Origin: Anaerolineaceae bacterium UBA5224
Lineage (GTDB): Bacteria > Chloroflexota > Anaerolineae > Anaerolineales > Anaerolineaceae
Direction of reading: 5' to 3'
Assembly (NCBI GenBank): GCA_002409365.1
Contig: DHUW01000033.1
Span: 1,010-18,630, forward strand
Length of the DNA: 17,621 nt
Part shown: positions 1 through 6,352 of the stretch, piece after piece
Position numbering within the stretch: the first letter of the stretch is position 1
Layout of the letters: every line of letters starts with the position of its first letter
Made by a program: the position numbers and the translations under genes
Notes under the pieces: generated by a model
Told to the model about the DNA's origin: nothing
Databases searched by the model: none
Seen by the model: the letters and a program-made list of their open reading frames with translations, nothing else

Positions 1-32
1 GGGGATGCGATGTCTTTCTTCGTTGTTTGTCT

Positions 33-632
33 TTATCTCTGAATCATATTCAGAAATTCCATACGGGTTTCAAGACGAGTTCTGAAACCACCCAGCATAG
101 CTGATGTGGTCATGGATGCTTGCTCTTTCTTAACTCCGCGCATCATCATGCAGAGATGCTGACCTTCCATAACAATCCCCACCCCCCAGGGGTTAATGGT
201 TTCCTGAATGAACTGTGCAATTTGTTGAGTCAGACGCTCCTGGACCTGTAATCTATGCGCAAACATATCCACAATTCTGGGTATCTTTGATAAACCAATG
301 ACTTTACCCCGCGGAATATAAGCCACATGGGCACGCCCAAAAAACGGTAACATGTGATGTTCGCAAAGACTAAAAAACTCGATATCCTTTACGACAACCA
401 TTTCGTCATAGTCTACTGTAAAGAGAGCCCCGTTGATCAACTTTTCCGGGTCAATCGTATAACCCTCAAGTATCTCCCCGTAAGCGTTGGCGACGCGGTG
501 CGGTGTACGCAAAAGCCCTTCTCTTTGAGGATCTTCACCAACAGCAGTCAATATCTCTGTTACTGCATCCACGATTTTTCGCTTATTGATAGGTTTGTAT
601 TCAGTTATTGGGTTATCTTCAGGCGCGCTCAT
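33..632 (-). CDS. folE: GTP cyclohydrolase I (FolE)
   Basis: Converts GTP to 7,8-dihydroneopterin triphosphate, the first step of folate and pterin synthesis; a cytoplasmic multimeric zinc enzyme. Seen in the 199-aa product: GLLRTPHRVA (residues 39-48), CEHHMLPF (90-97) and HLCMMMRGVKK (159-169). The zinc ligands expected from E. coli FolE (C110, H113, C181) correspond to C90, H93 and C161, so this is the canonical zinc-dependent type I enzyme. I chose the ATG at 632 over an in-frame TTG at 650: GAAAGG lies seven bases before the ATG, and a TACAAT -10-like box at 660-655 would start transcription at or after the TTG. It is the last gene of a minus-strand series and is separated from hpf by a terminator, so it is probably transcribed independently. 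Full length; nothing odd. Confidence 0.96.
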   Translation of the reverse strand: MSAPEDNPITEYKPINKRKIVDAVTEILTAVGEDPQREGLLRTPHRVANAYGEILEGYTIDPEKLINGALFTVDYDEMVVVKDIEFFSLCEHHMLPFFGRAHVAYIPRGKVIGLSKIPRIVDMFAHRLQVQERLTQQIAQFIQETINPWGVGIVMEGQHLCMMMRGVKKEQASMTTSAMLGGFRTRLETRMEFLNMIQR

Positions 633-660
633 AGTATGACCTTTCTTCAACCTTATTGTA

Positions 661-694
661 AAACAAAAAGCAGTCCAATTGAGTGGACTGCTTT
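661..694 (-). terminator. Rho-independent terminator of hpf
   Basis: A perfect 11-bp stem (667-677 with 684-694) and 6-nt loop lie just past the hpf stop codon. Read on the minus strand the stem is followed by a T-rich run (TTTTTGTTT). It separates hpf from folE. Confidence 0.9.
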
Positions 695-711
695 CACAAA
701 GTTACTTAAAT

Positions 712-1272
712 TTACTTAATGATCGGGTCAATCAAACCGTAGGTACCATCCCGGCGACGATAGAGCACATTTACACGTTCGTTATCGACATTGTAAAAGA
801 CAAAGAAAGCATCATGCCCAAGGAGAATAAGTTGTTCAAGTGCTTCTTCTTCGTGCATAGGCTCGAGATTGAATGTCTTGCGTCGTACGATCGCTGGCAC
901 TACTTCTTCTTCCACTTCCTCTTCCACCGCTGGCGTAGTCTCTGGTTCAATCTCGCCAACACGTTTGCGCCAATGCTTGCCCTTAAATCGATCTATCTGG
1001 CGGGTCATTTTATCTACAGTCGCATCAATTGCAGCAAACATGTTGTCTGATCGCTCCTCAGAACGAAGAATAAAACCCTTACCTCGGATTGTGATCTGGG
1101 CAATATAGCGATCGGAAGCGTTCCGGGCTGTTTTAATATAGCTCAGGTCCACACGGCATTCTCCAATATCGTTCAGGAATCGTTCAAGCTTACCTACTTT
1201 TTTCTGTACGTAATCTTGGATTCGATCTGTGAGTTCCAGGTCTTTAGTATAAATGCCAATTTCTAATGCCAT
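712..1272 (-). CDS. hpf: Long-form ribosome hibernation promoting factor (HPF/RaiA)
   Basis: Binds the 30S subunit and, in the long form, dimerises 70S ribosomes into inactive 100S particles under starvation. Seen in 186 aa: an N-terminal S30AE domain (about 1-105) opening MALEIGIYTKDLELTDRI, a Glu-rich linker (about 110-128), and a C-terminal dimerisation domain (about 130-186) with the family pattern RRKTFNLEPMHEEEALEQ and DGTYGLIDP. Length and two-domain layout match the long HPF of Firmicutes and Chloroflexi rather than short E. coli HPF or YfiA. The start is firm: AGGAGG lies seven bases upstream of the ATG. It has its own promoter (1298-1327) and terminator (661-694), so it can respond separately from comF upstream; comF-hpf proximity is also known in Bacillus. 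Confidence 0.96.
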   Translation of the reverse strand: MALEIGIYTKDLELTDRIQDYVQKKVGKLERFLNDIGECRVDLSYIKTARNASDRYIAQITIRGKGFILRSEERSDNMFAAIDATVDKMTRQIDRFKGKHWRKRVGEIEPETTPAVEEEVEEEVVPAIVRRKTFNLEPMHEEEALEQLILLGHDAFFVFYNVDNERVNVLYRRRDGTYGLIDPIIK

Positions 1273-1297
1273 AATTAACCTCCTGGGATTTTTACAA

Positions 1298-1327
1298 ATT
1301 ATACATTATCCAATAGAAAAAAATCAA
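1298..1327 (-). promoter_or_regulatory. Predicted sigma-70 type promoter of hpf
   Basis: Read on the minus strand: TTGATT (1327-1322), an 18-bp spacer, then a perfect TATAAT (1303-1298) about 25 bp before the hpf start codon. The -35 element overlaps the comF stop codon. Pattern match only. Confidence 0.65.
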
Positions 1328-2055
1328 TCTAAGTCTAGCAAATGGTTAACCTTTGCCACTGTCAGGCAATAAACCTTCTGTGCATCTGAACCAACCAACT
1401 CAGTTGCAGCCGCTTCCATTGTGGCTCCGCTGGTAAAGACATCATCCACAAGCAAAATCGTCTTTCCTTTCACCATGTGAGCGTTGGCGACAAAGGCTTG
1501 ACGCACGTTCTCGCGGCGTTCTTCATGGTTAAGCCCAACCTGGGAAGATAATTCGTTTATTCGGATCAATGATTCGTTAGAGAAGGGCATATCAAGCATT
1601 TCGGCAAGAGGTTTTGCGAGTCTTTCAGCCTGGTTATATCCACGTTGGGCCCTTTTTTGTTCCCCAATTGGAATTGGCACGATCAGGTCCACATCCCAGT
1701 CTGTTCGTTCGTAAACCAGATGCAGCCACCCTGCTAAATAATGACCAATGGTCAGATCGTTCTGGTATTTCAAGTGATGAACCGCTTTTCGGACGACCCC
1801 ATCGTAGTACGCAAAGGCTCTGAAACCTGCATATGGGAGTACTTTGTTATCGCAATTTACACATTTGCCTTGCTTGCTGGTGTATGAACCACAAAAATTA
1901 CAAACATCCCTGGGAATCAGTTTTATCCTGCTAAAGCATTCAGGGCAAATAAAAACACCCTCTTCTCCACAACCCAGGCAGGTTGGTGGAAACAGCCAGT
2001 CCAGCGTCGTTCGTGCGATTGTTTGTACACTCCGAAGAATAGGCCGTGATGGCAT
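1324..2055 (-). CDS. comF: ComF family phosphoribosyltransferase-like protein
   Basis: ComFC/GntX-type protein: a zinc-finger head fused to a type I phosphoribosyltransferase fold. In competent bacteria ComFC is needed for DNA uptake or processing; its reaction is not settled. Seen in 243 aa: two four-cysteine clusters (C26, C29, C37, C40 and C52, C55, C65, C68), the ComF signature LKYQND (95-100), IVPIPI..KRAQRGYNQA (125-143), and the PRPP loop ILLVDDVFTSGAT (200-212). Full length. The start codon lies one base after the stop of the 45-aa ORF upstream (TAACATG) and has no recognisable Shine-Dalgarno of its own, so translation is probably coupled. Whether this organism is competent cannot be told from comF alone. 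Confidence 0.93.
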   Translation of the reverse strand: MPSRPILRSVQTIARTTLDWLFPPTCLGCGEEGVFICPECFSRIKLIPRDVCNFCGSYTSKQGKCVNCDNKVLPYAGFRAFAYYDGVVRKAVHHLKYQNDLTIGHYLAGWLHLVYERTDWDVDLIVPIPIGEQKRAQRGYNQAERLAKPLAEMLDMPFSNESLIRINELSSQVGLNHEERRENVRQAFVANAHMVKGKTILLVDDVFTSGATMEAAATELVGSDAQKVYCLTVAKVNHLLDLD

Positions 2056-2056
2056 G

Positions 2057-2194
2057 TTATTTGACAGTGGTTTCGTAGAAAAGTTGTATGGCAGGCCAAA
2101 ATACCGTGAATACGGTAAACAGAATCATCAAAATCAAGACGATGATCAAGAAATATTCAAATGGTCCCAGGTGTTTAAACGGACCGTCTCTCAT
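2057..2194 (-). CDS. 45-aa single-pass membrane microprotein upstream of comF
   Basis: I do not recognise this family. The ORF encodes 45 residues: a short polar N-terminus (MRDGPFKHLGPFEY), a strongly hydrophobic stretch at about residues 15-39 (FLIIVLILMILFTV and onward), and a polar tail ending ETTVK. This predicts one transmembrane helix, orientation unclear. Support for translation: AGGAG sits five bases before the ATG at 2194, a TATAAT box lies about 30 bp further upstream, and the stop codon is one base from the comF start, an arrangement typical of translational coupling. It is the first ORF of the comF transcript. It could be a functional membrane peptide or a leader that sets comF expression. 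A second ATG at 2198 is in another frame. Confidence 0.6.
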   Translation of the reverse strand: MRDGPFKHLGPFEYFLIIVLILMILFTVFTVFWPAIQLFYETTVK

Positions 2195-2225
2195 GCATAC
2201 TCCTTCAATGAATAGTAGTATATCT

Positions 2226-2253
2226 ATTATAATTAAGACTCGGAAGTTGGAAA
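2226..2253 (-). promoter_or_regulatory. Candidate promoter for the microprotein-comF transcript
   Basis: A perfect TATAAT on the minus strand (2231-2226) lies in the gap between divergent genes; a weak -35 (TTTCCA, 2253-2248) is 16 bp upstream. The box is part of an ATTATAAT palindrome that also reads TATAAT on the plus strand (2228-2233), so it might serve the plus-strand gene at 2329 too. The remaining 2254-2328 shows no convincing element. Confidence 0.45.
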
Positions 2254-2328
2254 ACCTTATATTTTCTACGGTAAGTCCTTCCTCGAGATGATAGGATAAC
2301 CTAGAAAACTGATTCGTAAAGGAGAATT

Positions 2329-2850
2329 ATGTCTGATATTTATAATATCGTAAGTGAAGACCAGGACCCATTCAAGAAATTGCTCGCGAAGATTCCGGGT
2401 TTCAAAGGCTATGTCGAACGCGGCGACCGCCGTATGTCTGACAAAATTTTGCGCGAGACAGTTGCCAAGGAGTACGAGGCTCAATATCAGAGGATCTCAT
2501 CCTTGCAGCGCGATCTTATTTCCAACGGTGGTCTGGCATATATCGATGATCTCGAAAATGCTGCCATCAAGGTCCGTCAATTTATCGACCGTGTAAAAAC
2601 GGCATCTTATGGTTACGCAGGTATATTCGACGCAATCAAGATCCGTGAAGAAGAACTGGCAAATATTTATCAATATGATCTTACGCTGCTCCAGCATGCT
2701 GATGTGATCAGCGGTGCGATTGACAATGTGGCGGCTTCAATAGGTACAGATGGTCTGCCCGCTTCGATTCGCAATCTGATGACCGTATCGCAGGAAGCTG
2801 TTGATGCTTTCAATAAACGCTCTGATGCTCTCAAGGGTATCGCGCTCTAA
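2329..2850 (+). CDS. Conserved helical protein of unknown function, partner of SPFH protein
   Basis: Not assigned to a named family. The 173-aa product has no signal peptide or membrane segment and appears almost entirely helical. Its clearest feature is a basic/aromatic motif, PGFKGYVERGDRRMSDK (23-39), followed by a heptad-like stretch (about 40-112) that could form a coiled coil. From memory, similar PGFxGY...RR..DK..R proteins occur beside COG4260-type SPFH genes in other bacteria; that needs a search. The start is well supported by AAAGGAG seven bases upstream of the ATG. The next gene follows after 25 bp with its own strong RBS, so the two are probably cotranscribed and may act together at a membrane or scaffold. 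Cytoplasmic by prediction. Confidence 0.85.
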   Translation: MSDIYNIVSEDQDPFKKLLAKIPGFKGYVERGDRRMSDKILRETVAKEYEAQYQRISSLQRDLISNGGLAYIDDLENAAIKVRQFIDRVKTASYGYAGIFDAIKIREEELANIYQYDLTLLQHADVISGAIDNVAASIGTDGLPASIRNLMTVSQEAVDAFNKRSDALKGIAL

Positions 2851-2875
2851 TTATTGATCTTAAAGGAGGATCAAG

Positions 2876-3928
2876 ATGGCTAGAATTTTTGATGTCGTTG
2901 AATACCCAAGTGAGATGGTCGATGAGATCGTCCATCGTTTTCCAGAAACCGGCGTAGCTGACCTTCGTCTCGGCTCACAAGTGATCGTCCGTGAGTCGCA
3001 AGCTGCAGTATTCTTTCGTGATGGTCGTGCTCTGGATGTTTTAGGTCCAGGACGCCACACGATCACAACTGCCAACGTTCCCTTATTGACCAACTTGCTT
3101 GGCAAACTCTTTGGCGATCGTACACCGTTCACCGCAGAGATCTATTATGTCTCTATGCGTGAATTCTCAGATCGCAAATGGGGAACCCCCCAACCAATCA
3201 TCGTTCGAAACAAGGGTGTAGGCTTGGGGATCGCCTTGTTGCAGGGTTTTGGTACCTACAGCTTCCAGGTCAATGACCCGCAGCAATTTGTCACCCAAAT
3301 TGTCGGTCAATTGGGTGGTTTCAGAACCGCAGATATTGAAAACCGACTGCGCACCATGTTGCTTTCCCGTCTGCAGGATGTGCTAGGCGAGACAACTTCC
3401 GAAAATAACGTTCTTGACCTGATCGGTCTGACCGATGAATTGAGTGCTGCTGTACGTGCCAAAGCCCAAGATGACTTCCTGGCAATCGGCTTGATTCTGA
3501 AATCGTTCTATATTGGCAACCTCAAACCATCAGATAAATCTGCTAAGGAATTACGCGATATGGGTATGCTCGACATGCAGACTTACACGCAGCTTCAGGC
3601 TGCTGATGCCATGCGTGATGCTGCCCAGAATCCTTCCGGTGGCGCTGGTCTGACTGCAGGAATCGGTGCTGGATTGGGTGTTGGTAATGTTTTGGCAAAT
3701 TCCCTGGCTGGAATGACCCAGGGTCAGCAATCCCAAACACAACCTTTGCCTGCTGCTGGTGCAGCTGCTATGCCCGATGTGATGACCCCTTCAGAAGCTG
3801 CTGGCTTTTTAAAGGTCTCTGAAGAAGATGTATTGGCAGCTATCAGCGCGGGTGATCTGAAAGCCCGCAAGATTGGCAGTGCCTATCGCCTGACCAAAGA
3901 AGCTCTTCAGGAGTATCTCAACGGTTAA
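2876..3928 (+). CDS. SPFH/Band 7 protein with C-terminal excisionase-type HTH domain
   Basis: Resembles the YdjI/COG4260 'virion core' branch of stomatin-prohibitin (SPFH) proteins, scaffolds linked in Bacillus to PspA-like envelope stress operons. Seen in 350 aa: an N-terminal SPFH region (about 20-215) with LRLGSQVIVRESQAAVFFRDG (split: LRLGSQ 30-35, then VIVRESQAAVFFRDG 36-50), LGPGRHTI (56-63) and LLQGFGTYSFQVNDP (121-135); a helical stretch (216-250); a Gly/Ala/Gln-rich linker (253-300); and a C-terminal HTH_17/excisionase-like module (303-350) with MTPSEAAGFLKVSEEDV, ISAGDLKARKIG, YRLTKEALQEYL. No transmembrane helix is evident. As I recall the family, its C-terminus is usually a zinc ribbon; none is present here. 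The start is fixed by AAAGGAGG eight bases before the ATG. It is second in a two-gene operon ending at a strong terminator. Confidence 0.88.
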   Translation: MARIFDVVEYPSEMVDEIVHRFPETGVADLRLGSQVIVRESQAAVFFRDGRALDVLGPGRHTITTANVPLLTNLLGKLFGDRTPFTAEIYYVSMREFSDRKWGTPQPIIVRNKGVGLGIALLQGFGTYSFQVNDPQQFVTQIVGQLGGFRTADIENRLRTMLLSRLQDVLGETTSENNVLDLIGLTDELSAAVRAKAQDDFLAIGLILKSFYIGNLKPSDKSAKELRDMGMLDMQTYTQLQAADAMRDAAQNPSGGAGLTAGIGAGLGVGNVLANSLAGMTQGQQSQTQPLPAAGAAAMPDVMTPSEAAGFLKVSEEDVLAAISAGDLKARKIGSAYRLTKEALQEYLNG

Positions 3929-3945
3929 GCAAAAACTGATTCAAT

Positions 3946-3982
3946 AAAAGGCTGAGGATTTTTCCCTCAGCCTTTTTGTTTT
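3946..3982 (+). terminator. Rho-independent terminator after the SPFH gene
   Basis: A perfect 12-bp stem, 3946-3957 pairing with 3965-3976 (AAAAGGCTGAGG / CCTCAGCCTTTT), with a 7-nt loop and a T-rich tail TTTTTGTTTT. It ends the two-gene operon; the downstream promoter begins within its 3' side. Confidence 0.93.
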
Positions 3983-3990
3983 GATATAAT
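3982..3990 (+). promoter_or_regulatory. Extended -10 promoter for the sucC-like gene
   Basis: TGATATAAT (TG, one base, perfect TATAAT at 3985-3990). The region 17 bp upstream (TTCCCT, 3962-3967) is a poor -35 and lies in the terminator hairpin, so the extended -10 probably carries recognition. Expected transcription start is near 3997, only 8-10 nt before the ATG at 4006. Confidence 0.6.
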
Positions 3991-4005
3991 CAAAGTAGAA
4001 AATCC

Positions 4006-5151
4006 ATGAAGCTCCAGGAATACCAGGCAAAATCGATTCTGAAAAAGGCGGGCGTCCCCTTACCAGCCTCGACATTGGCAAACAATGCTGTACAAGTGAA
4101 GCGAATTGCTGCTGAAATTGGTTATCCGGTGGTTCTGAAAGCCCAAACACTTGAGCTTGGCCGGGGCCGTGCTGGCGGTGTCCGGATAGTTCAGGATGAG
4201 CGCCAGATTGAAAATATCAGCAACGAAATTTTCAAGCTTGTATTAAACCAACATCCCATCCAATTCATCCTGGTTGAAAAAGCTTTTACCTTTTCCAAAG
4301 AATTTTACCTGGCAATCACCTCTGACATGGAAGCCGGCACACCTGTTTTGTGCCTTTCTGAAGCTGGGGGTGCCACTTATTTGGAACCTGAATCTTTTAA
4401 GGATGCCCGGGTGCTCAATCGGCAAATTGATATCAATATGGGTTTGAAAGATTATCAAATCCGTGAATTAATGACTGGGCTTGGTATTGACCCTTCTCTG
4501 TGGAAACAAATTCAGTTCATTGCCCATAAGGTGTACGAAGTCTACCGTCATTTTGACGCCACCCTGGTAGAGATCAACTCGATGGTTGTCACATCGCAGA
4601 ACCAGATATTTGCACTTGATACCCGGATCAGTATTGATGGACAATCCCTCTTTCGACAAGAAAGCTTTTCAGATGCCTTTGATCCATCTTATTTCGGGTG
4701 GGAAGAGCGACAGGCACTGAAGTTTGATGTTGATTATCATAGCTTTCCTGGGGAGATTGGTTGTATGGTCAATGGGATGGGGTTGGCATACCTGACGATC
4801 GACCAACTTGTAAATCTTAACACAATGCCCGCAGCTATGATTGATATTCGTGGCGGTGCTACCAGCACTTCAATTACCTCTTCGCTGGAAATGCTGCTGG
4901 TAAGCCCAAGAGTAAAGGCAATCGTAATCAATATCTTTGGAGGCATGACACGCTGCGATGAAGTTGCAGATGGGCTGCTCAAGGCGATGGACGAAGGTCT
5001 TCCTAAAAAACCGATCTTTATACGGCTTGAAGGGACAAATGATGATTCCGGTCTTGATTTGTTGCATAAGAACGAAAATCTGCGCTTTTTTTCCACCACT
5101 GAGGCACTTGTCAATGCCGCGGTCGGATGGCTGCGAGGGGAAGAAGAATGA
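4006..5151 (+). CDS. sucC: Succinyl-CoA synthetase beta-like subunit (ATP-grasp)
   Basis: The canonical family binds the nucleotide and, with SucD, makes succinyl-CoA reversibly from succinate, CoA and ATP or GTP. Seen in 381 aa: N-terminal MKLQEYQAKSILKKAGVP, an ATP-grasp domain (about 1-235) with K45, GRGRAGGV (52-59), the Mg-binding E189/N191 of VEIN and D205 of ALD, then the C-terminal CoA-ligase domain with GEIGCMVNGMGLA (249-261), IDIRGGAT (279-286) and IVINIFGGMTRCD (306-318). Against E. coli SucC these residues are kept, but EINP reads EINS, CLDGK reads ALDTR and DVGGGAT reads DIRGGAT, so it is a divergent member. The family-typical N-terminus fixes the start; no Shine-Dalgarno precedes it. 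It overlaps sucD by ATGA. The partner lacks the catalytic histidine, so the symbol marks homology, not proven activity. Confidence 0.85.
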   Translation: MKLQEYQAKSILKKAGVPLPASTLANNAVQVKRIAAEIGYPVVLKAQTLELGRGRAGGVRIVQDERQIENISNEIFKLVLNQHPIQFILVEKAFTFSKEFYLAITSDMEAGTPVLCLSEAGGATYLEPESFKDARVLNRQIDINMGLKDYQIRELMTGLGIDPSLWKQIQFIAHKVYEVYRHFDATLVEINSMVVTSQNQIFALDTRISIDGQSLFRQESFSDAFDPSYFGWEERQALKFDVDYHSFPGEIGCMVNGMGLAYLTIDQLVNLNTMPAAMIDIRGGATSTSITSSLEMLLVSPRVKAIVINIFGGMTRCDEVADGLLKAMDEGLPKKPIFIRLEGTNDDSGLDLLHKNENLRFFSTTEALVNAAVGWLRGEEE

Positions 5152-6014
5152 GCATATTAATTGGTGCTGATTCGCGTATCATGATCCAGGGCATCACCGG
5201 TCGCAGAGGCCAATTCCACACCTCACAAATGCTCAATTCAGGTAGTCCGATCGTGGGCGGCACTTCACCAGGCAAAGGCGGTGAATGGTGTTCCGAAGGC
5301 CGATTACCTGTTTTTGATACGGTAAAAGACTGCGTTGAAGCAACCAATGCAGATGTGAGTGTCATTTTCGTCCCACCTCACTCAACTGCCGATGCGATTT
5401 TAGAATCAATCAATTGCGGGGTGAAGACGATCATATCAATTACCGGTGCTATTCCCCTGCAGGATATGATGATCATCAAATCTGCTTTGCGCAACAATGA
5501 TTCGATCCTGGTAGGCCCCAACTCTCCTGGCGTACTGGTTCCTGGAATCGCGAATGCAGGAATCTTTCCTCGAGAGATAGCTATCCCAGGAAATGTGGGG
5601 GTAGTATCACGTTCCGGCACACTCTGTTACGAAGTGGTAAATACACTCAAACAGGAGGGTATTGGGGTAAGCACGGCAGTCGGAATCGGGGATGATCCGA
5701 TTATTGGGACAGATTTCTCAACTTTACTGGAATTGTTCGAAGCTGACCCGCATACAGACCAAATTGTGCTGATCGGTGGCCCGGGCGGTGACAGCGAGAT
5801 GAAAGCAGCAACATTCATCATGGAAGCAGTCACCAAACCGGTGATCGCTTACGTCGTCGGTGAAAACCTGGCAACCTCAATTTTGAGACCATTTTTCTCA
5901 CGAAGCGGCAGTCTGCCACTGGATACGTTAGGCAAAAAAACTGGTGCCCTGAAAGATGCAGGTGTGTTGATGGCGAACAAACTGAACGAAATCCCTGCCC
6001 TGATCAAGCGATAG
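5148..6014 (+). CDS. sucD: Succinyl-CoA synthetase alpha-like subunit lacking the catalytic histidine
   Basis: The canonical subunit binds CoA and carries a phosphohistidine that relays phosphate between acyl and nucleotide sites. Seen in 288 aa: a Rossmann CoA-binding domain with GITGRRGQFHT (15-25), GGTSPGKGG (37-45) and VPPHSTADAI, then the ligase domain with GPNSPGV, VSRSGTLCYE, VGIGDDPI and IGGPGG (209-214). Aligned to E. coli SucD, the phosphohistidine segment MGHAGAI (H246) corresponds to FSRSGSL, with Arg252 (CGA, 5901-5903) in the histidine position, and Glu208 corresponds to Gly211. No histidine occurs anywhere in the C-terminal third after residue 206. I chose the ATG at 5148 (GAGGGG upstream, ATGA overlap with sucC); an upstream in-frame start would add seven residues the family does not have. 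The fold is certain, but ordinary succinyl-CoA synthetase activity is doubtful. Confidence 0.86.
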   Translation: MSILIGADSRIMIQGITGRRGQFHTSQMLNSGSPIVGGTSPGKGGEWCSEGRLPVFDTVKDCVEATNADVSVIFVPPHSTADAILESINCGVKTIISITGAIPLQDMMIIKSALRNNDSILVGPNSPGVLVPGIANAGIFPREIAIPGNVGVVSRSGTLCYEVVNTLKQEGIGVSTAVGIGDDPIIGTDFSTLLELFEADPHTDQIVLIGGPGGDSEMKAATFIMEAVTKPVIAYVVGENLATSILRPFFSRSGSLPLDTLGKKTGALKDAGVLMANKLNEIPALIKR

Positions 6015-6038
6015 CATCATCTAGATCTTCATTGAAAA

Positions 6039-6069
6039 CAAAAAAGCTGCCTTCGGGCAGCTGTTTTTG
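6039..6069. terminator. Bidirectional terminator between sucD-like gene and acp
   Basis: AGCTGCC (6045-6051), a TTCG tetraloop, and GGCAGCT (6056-6062), flanked by an A-run on the left and TTTTT on the right, so each strand reads hairpin plus T-run. It sits between convergent genes and can serve both. Confidence 0.9.
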
Positions 6070-6082
6070 TGTCTAATGAACA

Positions 6083-6319
6083 CTACTTGAGGACTGCATC
6101 AATCGCACGAACAGCGTCTCCGACGGTGTGGATATTGCGGGCAGCTTCATCGGTGATGTTAATGTCAAACCTTTCGCAAAATCCATCAATCAAAAAGAAT
6201 TGATCCATCGAATCTGCTTTCAAATCTTCAATGAAGCGTGTGTCCATGGTGATGTCATCACCATCAATTTTCAAAACGTCTTTTACCACTTCTTTTACAA
6301 TTTCAAATGTATTATCCAT
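6083..6319 (-). CDS. Acyl carrier protein (stand-alone, divergent helix II)
   Basis: A 78-aa four-helix carrier protein of the kind that holds acyl groups on 4'-phosphopantetheine. Seen: DLKADSMDQ with Ser37 as the attachment site, the family ending TVGDAVRAI (65-73), and an acidic N-terminal half. The helix II surface that fatty-acid enzymes recognise in E. coli AcpP (DSLDTVELVMALEEEF) reads DSMDQFFLIDGFCERF here, losing several acidic residues and gaining aromatics and a cysteine. No fab, PKS or NRPS gene is adjacent, so it may be a dedicated carrier rather than the fatty-acid AcpP; I give no acpP symbol. GAGGAAAG just before the ATG supports the start. It is a single-gene unit between the bidirectional terminator and its own promoter. 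Confidence 0.88.
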   Translation of the reverse strand: MDNTFEIVKEVVKDVLKIDGDDITMDTRFIEDLKADSMDQFFLIDGFCERFDINITDEAARNIHTVGDAVRAIDAVLK

Positions 6320-6352
6320 AGTCTTTCCTCACAAGTCTCTTTTGATGTTAAG

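Noticed and set aside
679..1050. Open plus-strand frame across hpf
   Set aside because: Antisense shadow of hpf, which has full-length family similarity, RBS, promoter and terminator; the shadow has no RBS.
4737..5114. 125-aa minus-strand ORF inside the sucC-like gene
   Set aside because: Antisense shadow of a conserved coding region, with no RBS and low-complexity composition.
6312..6320. DnaA-box-like TTATCCATA, considered because yidC/jag often lie near oriC
   Set aside because: A single site with one mismatch to TTATCCACA; it is formed by the first codons of acp. I noticed no cluster of boxes, and neither dnaA nor rpmH is present.
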